Below the pieces are notes generated by a model, which did not search any database, was not told the DNA's origin, and saw only the letters and a program-made list of their open reading frames with translations. 64,000 nt of DNA from Chelydra serpentina (Eukaryota; Chordata; Testudines; Chelydridae). A program made the position numbers and the translations under genes. The stretch is from assembly GCA_037349315.1 (NCBI GenBank), contig JBAIAC010000004.1, forward strand, positions 31,437,001 through 31,501,000. Reading direction: 5' to 3'. The stretch's first letter is position 1. The number at the start of each line of letters is the position of its first letter. Positions 58,376-64,000 of the stretch are shown piece after piece.

Positions 58376-58682
58376 GTTACTGATTGTATAACTGTACCTC
58401 TGTTGATATGTTTCCTAGAGTAATTAATATTTTAAAAATGGCTATCCTTTGTTTTGACTGTCTTTTAATTATATAAGGAACTTGAACTGTCTTCTGACTT
58501 AAGTTAATGATTGTGAAATTGTATTATGGTTTACAGAACGTTTTTTTTTAATCTACACTTGTCAGTAAAGCTTTCTAAGGAGTCCCAGCTTGTTATGGGA
58601 AATGTGGAATGTTTTGTATCAAAATCCGTTTCCTCTGAAGTGAGACAAGAAGAGCAGCTTTGATTAGTGCTGTAAAAACTAA

Positions 58683-58911
58683 GGCTGTGTCTTTCCTGCC
58701 CTGAGATTTGGACTACATGGTGTAAATAGTGCTGCATTGGCACTCCCCTGCGTGGACACTGTGAGAATTAACTAAAAGGTTCCTAGTCCGTGTTAATCTA
58801 GTCCTGTTGGAAGAGGACTATGTTAACGTGAACTAGGAACCTGCAGCATCCATGCAGGGGAGTTTCAGTGCAGCACTTTGGTCTGAACTACAGAGCAGTG
58901 TAGACAAGCCC
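58683..58911. mobile_element. Harbinger-like palindromic MITE
   Basis: TAA flanks both sides (58680-58682 and 58912-58914). The right end, reverse-complemented, reads GGGCTTGTCTACACTGC; the left end is GGCTGTGTCTTTCCTGC. The inner arms CACTCCCCTGCGTGGA and TCCATGCAGGGGAGT pair around TAGTCC / AGGACTA repeats. Confidence 0.85.
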
Positions 58912-59193
58912 TAACTTCCCTTTATTATAAAAGGAGTTGGTAGATGATTGTGTAATGCTTTCCATTATACAAGATTATTTGTTTACTATTTGTATTAAGC
59001 ATTGTCGCAGCAGGGTGAAAGTCCTGGGGCTAGAGAAGTGCTTCCCCTTGCCCTTCAAGATTGTGTACACATAGGTTTGTCCACTGTAGCTGATCAGTGT
59101 AGAAACCGGCATAGTTAAAGCTATACAACCCCCTCATATGGGTGCAATAATACGGATATAAAAGTGCTTATAGTGTTATAGCTCTGGGAATAA

Positions 59194-59469
59194 TGCCAGG
59201 TCTATACTATAAAGGTTTTTCGGCATAGCTGTGTTGGTCAGGGATGTGAAAAAAACACATTCCCAGCCAACACAGCTATGCTTTCAAAACCCTCAGTGTA
59301 GACACAGCTATGCTGACAGAAGAGAGCTTGTGTCAGCATAGCTAATGTCAGTCAGGAAGGTGGAGTTCCTACGCCAACAGAAAACTCCTGTTGGCATGAG
59401 GTGCATCTAATAGCGCGGGCTCTGCTGGTAGAGCTATACTAGCACAGTATTTGTAGAGTAGACTAGGCC
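59194..59469. mobile_element. Harbinger-like MITE
   Basis: TAA flanks both sides (59191-59193 and 59470-59472). The ends are TGCCAGGTCTATACTATAAA and, reverse-complemented, GGCCTAGTCTACTCTACAAA. Inner inverted blocks include CATAGCTGTGTTGG / CCAACACAGCTATG. Confidence 0.88.
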
Positions 59470-59945
59470 TAAGTTATAGCCCACCTCAGCACATGGTCCC
59501 AGTTCCCCATTCCCCACTTTGGGGGCACCACATGGGGAAGGTGTAAAGGGGAGAAAAATCCTGGCCAGACTACCTGGAACCAGCATTTGGCCCCAGGGAT
59601 CCATTTCTGCTACCCTCCCCCACAACAACTATGTCTTATTGCCAGGATGTAGATAGTACTGTAACTCAACATGCACTGAAGGCCAAGGTTCAAATCCTAC
59701 TAATGAGGGATGGTGGTGGTTACAATCACATGTAATAGGATTTATTTATACCTTTTTAAAAGAAAACAAAACAAAAAAAGACAACTCTAGGAAACTGTGT
59801 ACAAAACTACATTAAAATGAAGATTTTTCAGAGTGCAATGTCAAGCATTCAAAAGCTAGGAAATGCCAGAATGTAAGTTGGCCGTGCTAACCTTCGTTTT
59901 GCACCCCCTTGTATGTATGCATTATGATAATCTTTAAATGAGCAC

Positions 59946-60292
59946 TAAGGCTGCATGTCTTTCACAGAAGTCACGGATTCTGTGACTTTCCAGGACCTCC
60001 GTGACTTCTGCAGTTGCTCGGCCGGTCCGGGAGCAGCAGCGGCGCCCCAGGACACCCCCCTTCTGCAGCAGCGGCAGTGCCCTGGGCTGCCCCTGCCTGG
60101 AGCAGGAGCAGCAGCGGCAGCAGGACCCCGGGAGCAGGGCTGGAGCACTGCCCTTCCCCAGCACCTAAGATTTACTTAGGGGTATTTTCAGTAAAAGTCA
60201 TGGACAGGTCACTGGCCGTGACATTTTCATGTATTGCCCGTGACCTATCCATGACTTTTACTAAATATATCTGTGACTAAATCATAGCCTTA
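59946..60292. mobile_element. Non-autonomous hAT element
   Basis: The 347-bp unit has ends TAAGGCT and AGCCTTA and inner inverted GTCACGG/CCGTGAC words. The flanks ATGAGCAC (59938-59945) and ATGATCAC (60293-60300) match at 7 of 8. The GC-rich centre (GCAGCAGCGGC) opens frames of 67-88 codons without meaning. Confidence 0.9.
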
Positions 60293-61672
60293 ATGATCAC
60301 ATACTATTTTCACAGGACCCCTGTCTCATTCAGTGCACTGGAAGGACAGTGCTCACAGAGTTGTGCAGTGAATGAGGCTGTCTGTAGCACTCCTGCCTCA
60401 TTTGTTGCAGAAGTCAGAAAGTTTGCATTTAATGAGGCAGGGGACTGCAGGAAGAAAAAGAATGGTCTCATGGTGCAGGCATGTGAATGCTTCGCAGGAG
60501 ACGTGTACCACAGACTTTCCATATGAGGCTGAGCAAGTCACTTACATCAAATTAGGGCACATTACTACTAATGTCAAAGGAAAGTAATATGCATGGAACA
60601 CAGACTGGGGAGAGAATATGCCCCTGAATGCAGTAATGTGTACCTGAATATTTTTTTGGAGCAGCGGGAGGTAGGAGAAAATTCAGTGAATTGAAGTGAC
60701 ACTAAATATCCACAAATGGAGTGGGATGGAGCCTACCTTTGTCTTGCCTATAAAGAATTTGAAAGAGGAAAGTCTCCATTAACTTTAGCACAAGACAAGG
60801 TCACTAGCTCTCTCTATTTTGTCTGACAGGCTAAATTAATAACCTTCAAGCAAAGTGAATCTGAAGGACACTCCCGCTTCTTTCCTGCTGAATATGTACA
60901 ACATGTTCTGAACTACTACTTATGAACTAGTTCTTCCCTGAAACTTAATCTGACTTCTTTCTGCAAGTACTTGTAATTTTTCAGTGTCTTAGAATTTGGA
61001 CAGTGAGAGTGAGAAAGAAAGAATGGTAAGGAAGTAATGACACCTGCAGATTTGTTTTGCCTAACTCAAAGGCACTCTGAAGCCGTTGATTCCCTATTTG
61101 AAGGAACATGTGTTAATATGGCAGTGCCACACTCATGTATTCAATCACCTGATTATTAAACATTTGGATATATCGTTCTCGTACAACTCTTGTGTTACAG
61201 ACATACCGTAGTTTGGATTGATTTCCTAAGGTGCTGGGGTTGCTCAGCACCTGTGGAAATCAGACCATTTACTGCTATATTCTGGGCTCACCATACATAC
61301 CCCACTTACATTTTTAATTTTTCAGAATAATAGTTGTATTAAATATAGGCTGAACTAAATCAGGACTGGATTTGACAGTTTAAACACCATCATACGATAT
61401 GTTTTTTTTGTTCCTTATACAAAAGTGTAAATACTTTGGTTGCTGGCTTTAGAGTTTTAGGTAAAACGAATCATTAACTTTCAGCAGCTTTCTGAAGTGT
61501 ACATTTAGTTTCCTGGGGGGCGGGGGAGGGGTGTGTAAGCCTCTGTCTAGTTTCTCCTATGGTTTCATCACCACAATGTCAGAACACCGCTCAGGTATTC
61601 ATGGCTTTTCCTTGTAAAATAGGATAGCTCTATTACTAACGCATCTTGCTGTCTTTGTTATATGAAGACAGT

Positions 61673-61947
61673 ATGGGTATGTCAACAGGGCAATGAGACA
61701 CCTGCGGCTGACCGGTGCCGGCTGAATTGGGCTTGTGGGGCTCCGGCTAATGGGCTGTTGAATTGTGGTGTATAGTTTGGGCTTGGGCAGTAGCCCAAGC
61801 TGTTGGACTCTCCCCCCTTGCCGTAGTTCTAGAGCCCGGTCTCCAGCCTGAGCCTGAATGTCGTGTACCCTACAAATAAACAGCCCCGGCCCCCTTAGCC
61901 CGAGCCCCGTGTCAGCTGGCATTTAATTGCAGTATAGACATACCCTC
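61673..61947. mobile_element. Harbinger-like MITE, target duplication unclear
   Basis: The right end, reverse-complemented, reads GGGTATGTCTATACTGCAAT; the left end is GGGTATGTCAACAGGGCAAT. Inner inverted blocks GGGCTTGGGC / GCCCAAGC occur near 61780-61800. Flanking triplets do not agree. Confidence 0.75.
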
Positions 61948-62047
61948 AGTTGTTTTGTGTTGCTTCACACTACTTATGCAGTAAGGATCTAGTTTTCCAG
62001 CAGTGAATGGTCAATTCTAGAGTTGTATATTTGATTTTAAAAGATAT

Positions 62048-62146
62048 TTAAGGCCAAATTCAGCCCTGGGGCAAATGGAGTCAATGCCGTTGACTTCAGT
62101 GGGTAAACCCCAGCTTACATCAGGACTGAATTTGGTCCTTAATGTC
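62048..62146. mobile_element. Short foldback MITE
   Basis: AAGGCCAAATTCAGCCCTGG and its partner CAGGACTGAATTTGGTCCTT form an inverted repeat of about 20 bp around GTTGACTTCAGTGGG. It is shorter and better kept than the other foldbacks in the window. Confidence 0.7.
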
Positions 62147-63164
62147 CAGGAGTGAGTGCATATATGATTCTATAAACAGCTGTTGATCCCATCCGTTTCT
62201 TTGTGTGTGTTTTAAGAATAATTAACTGTTATATGCATGGCTGAGGTTCATGTGAGTGTGATCCCAGCATCTGATCAAAGGACTCTAATCAAGTGTTGTA
62301 TGGCTAAGTGCTAAGGGCTTGAAGGAATTGCTTATAGAATGTGTTTCATTTCCTTTAAAGCAAAGTGGCAGTATTTTTTTAAACGAGCTAAATATACACA
62401 GTTTTAACTTTGCTGTCTCTATTCCCCGCACCCCCTCCCCCTTCTTGCAAAACAGTTTGCTCACTGCCCAAGTGCAGAAAACTTTGCCCGGAAGAAGGGT
62501 GAGCAAAGCTTCTGTTTCCCATGACCCCCACTCTAATGTTGTTCCAAGGGCTCACTACTTAGAAATGCCTTGATAACTGCTTTCATTCCTGTCATACCCC
62601 TCCCCCTACATGCAGTAAAATCCATCTGATCCTCGTTTTAACAGCTTCTTACCACTGTTGGAGATGTTTCCTATCATATAATCATGACAAAGGAGCATGT
62701 TTGAAGATATCTTGAATGGATAAACACAAACGTCCCTCTGTACATTCCCTGATACTCACAAGAACACTTGCAGTGATTTGTGGATGCTCTGTGTAGATAT
62801 AGTTTGTTGCAGCTCCACATTGCTTCAGACTGATCAGCTCTAAGCATGCTTTTTGAAAATTGTGTCCTCAAAAAAGAACAGCTCTGTTCTGTACTTACTC
62901 TCGGCAGGAAACGGCAAAGTAACGATTGCCCACACAATCATAACCATGCCCCCTTGTGAGTATGCATTACGACACAGTCTTTAATTTATATGATATTTTT
63001 GTGTTTTCTTTTCACTCTTTCTACTTGAGCATGGTGGAATGCTTCTTTGCTGAGACGTCGCCAAAAATTCACTCTCAGGCTCAGAACAAACAGAGAAATG
63101 TAAAAATACTCATGTAGCATACATTTTATTTTCAACCAGCAGCACAGCTGTCTTTGCTAACAGC

Positions 63165-63398
63165 AATGGCTATTAATGGTTATTAGCCAGGATGGGTAAG
63201 GAATGGTGTCCCTAGCCTCTGTTTGTCAAAGGGTGGAGATGGATGGCAGGAGAGAGATCACTTGATCCTTACCTGTTAGGTTCACTCCTTCTGGGGCACT
63301 TGGCATTGGCTACTGTCGGTAGACAGGATACTGGGCTGGATGGACCTTTGGTCTGACCCAGTATGGCCATTCTTATGTTCTTATTATGTTCTTATGTT
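63165..63398 (+). mobile_element. CR1 3'-end fragment (TTCTTATG-tail subfamily)
   Basis: Only the 3' UTR remains (TTATTAGCCAGGATGGG, ACTGGGCTGGATGGACC, TTTGGTCTGACCCAGTATGG) with a tail of TTCTTATG units and one TTCTTATTATG variant. Confidence 0.93.
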
Positions 63399-63663
63399 AA
63401 ATCAAGTCTTGCTACAAACATAGACAACCTAAACATGTGAGGAAGTTTTCATTATTATACTTAATCTGTAGTAACACTTTTAATGTATATGTTTTAAATA
63501 TGTAACTGATGTTCAAAGTCTGTCATACAGATATCCTATGTTACACTGAAAAAACATAGGAATTTCCATGTTTTTCTGGAAACTCCCAGGTTCCTAGACA
63601 GGAAATAAGATGCACAGATTCTCTCTTGGCTGTTTCAACCACTGTCTACCTCTAGTTTTAGAG

Positions 63664-63974
63664 CAGGGGTCGGCAACCTTTCAGAAGTGGTGTGTCGAGT
63701 CTTCATTTATTCACTGTAATTTAAGATTTCGCGTGCCAGTAATACATTTTAATGTTTTTAGAAGGTCTCTTTCTATAAGTCTTTAATATATAACTAAACT
63801 ATTGTTGTATGTAAAGTAAATAAGGTTTTTAAAATTTTTAAGAAGCTTCATTTAAAATTACATTAAAATGCAGAGTCCCCCGGACCGGTGGCCAGGACCC
63901 AGGTAGTGTGAGTGCCACTGAAAATCAGCTTGTGTGCCGCCTTTGGCACCCGTGCCGTAAGTTGCCTACTCCTG
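63664..63974. mobile_element. Non-autonomous hAT element with exact 8-bp target duplication
   Basis: The 311-bp unit begins CAGGGGTCGGCAACCTTTC and ends GTAAGTTGCCTACTCCTG. TTTTAGAG flanks both sides (63656-63663 and 63975-63982). It has an AT-rich centre and no coding. It shares end wording with the MITE at 27742-27967. Confidence 0.95.
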
Positions 63975-64000
63975 TTTTAGAGTCTCAATTTCTCTCTCCC

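Larger units (their letters stand above)
17883..64000 (+). other. ARHGAP42 intron 1 (continues beyond window)
   Basis: No sequence resembling the next BAR-domain exon was found to the right of exon 1. The 46 kb that follows is repeat-rich DNA with no other host exon. In other vertebrates the first intron of this gene is very long, which fits. Confidence 0.7.

Noticed and set aside
1..64000. CRISPR arrays, bacterial operons or phage genes
   Set aside because: No regularly spaced repeats and no dense long coding frames; the intron, SINE and LINE content is that of a vertebrate.

Overview
This window is vertebrate nuclear DNA, almost certainly from a turtle and most likely a cryptodire. That inference rests on three things: CR1 LINEs of several ages whose 3' ends carry ATTCTATG or TTCTTATG repeats, a tRNA-headed SINE with a CR1-type 3' tail, and many hAT and Harbinger-type short DNA elements of kinds common in turtle genomes. 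No database search was run, so the species is not determined.

Only one host gene is recognisable. At 17729-17882 on the + strand lies the first coding exon of ARHGAP42 (GRAF3, a BAR-PH-RhoGAP-SH3 protein), starting in a GC-rich, CpG-rich promoter region (about 16950-17900) and ending in a GTGAGT splice donor. I found no second exon. Everything from 17883 to the right edge is read as intron 1, and everything left of about 16900 as upstream intergenic DNA.

The rest is a layered transposon landscape. Left part (1-17 kb): C-rich DNA, possible LTR fragments, MIR SINEs, hAT elements, a Penelope-type palindrome at 12411-12599, and a 2.4-kb CR1 (13720-16156) with an apparent 12-bp target duplication. 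Middle (18-35 kb): small CR1 tails next to exon 1, a Penelope tail, a SINE, hAT elements with 7/8 or 8/8 target duplications, a mosaic of abutting CR1 pieces (24291-25165), and two long antisense CR1 copies, one split by a Tigger-like element.

The most coherent mobile unit is a 5.09-kb PIF/Harbinger transposon (37243-42333) with TAA target duplications. It carries a DDE transposase gene broken by one stop codon, and a convergent two-exon gene for a Myb/SANT-like accessory protein broken by a frameshift in a 15-base A run. Its left part holds two tRNA-like SINE-head sequences and inverted repeats. Right part (42-64 kb): more CR1, several Harbinger-like and hAT MITEs, and a decayed Penelope reverse transcriptase (54.2-55.5 kb). 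Long stretches between these hold no gene I can support.
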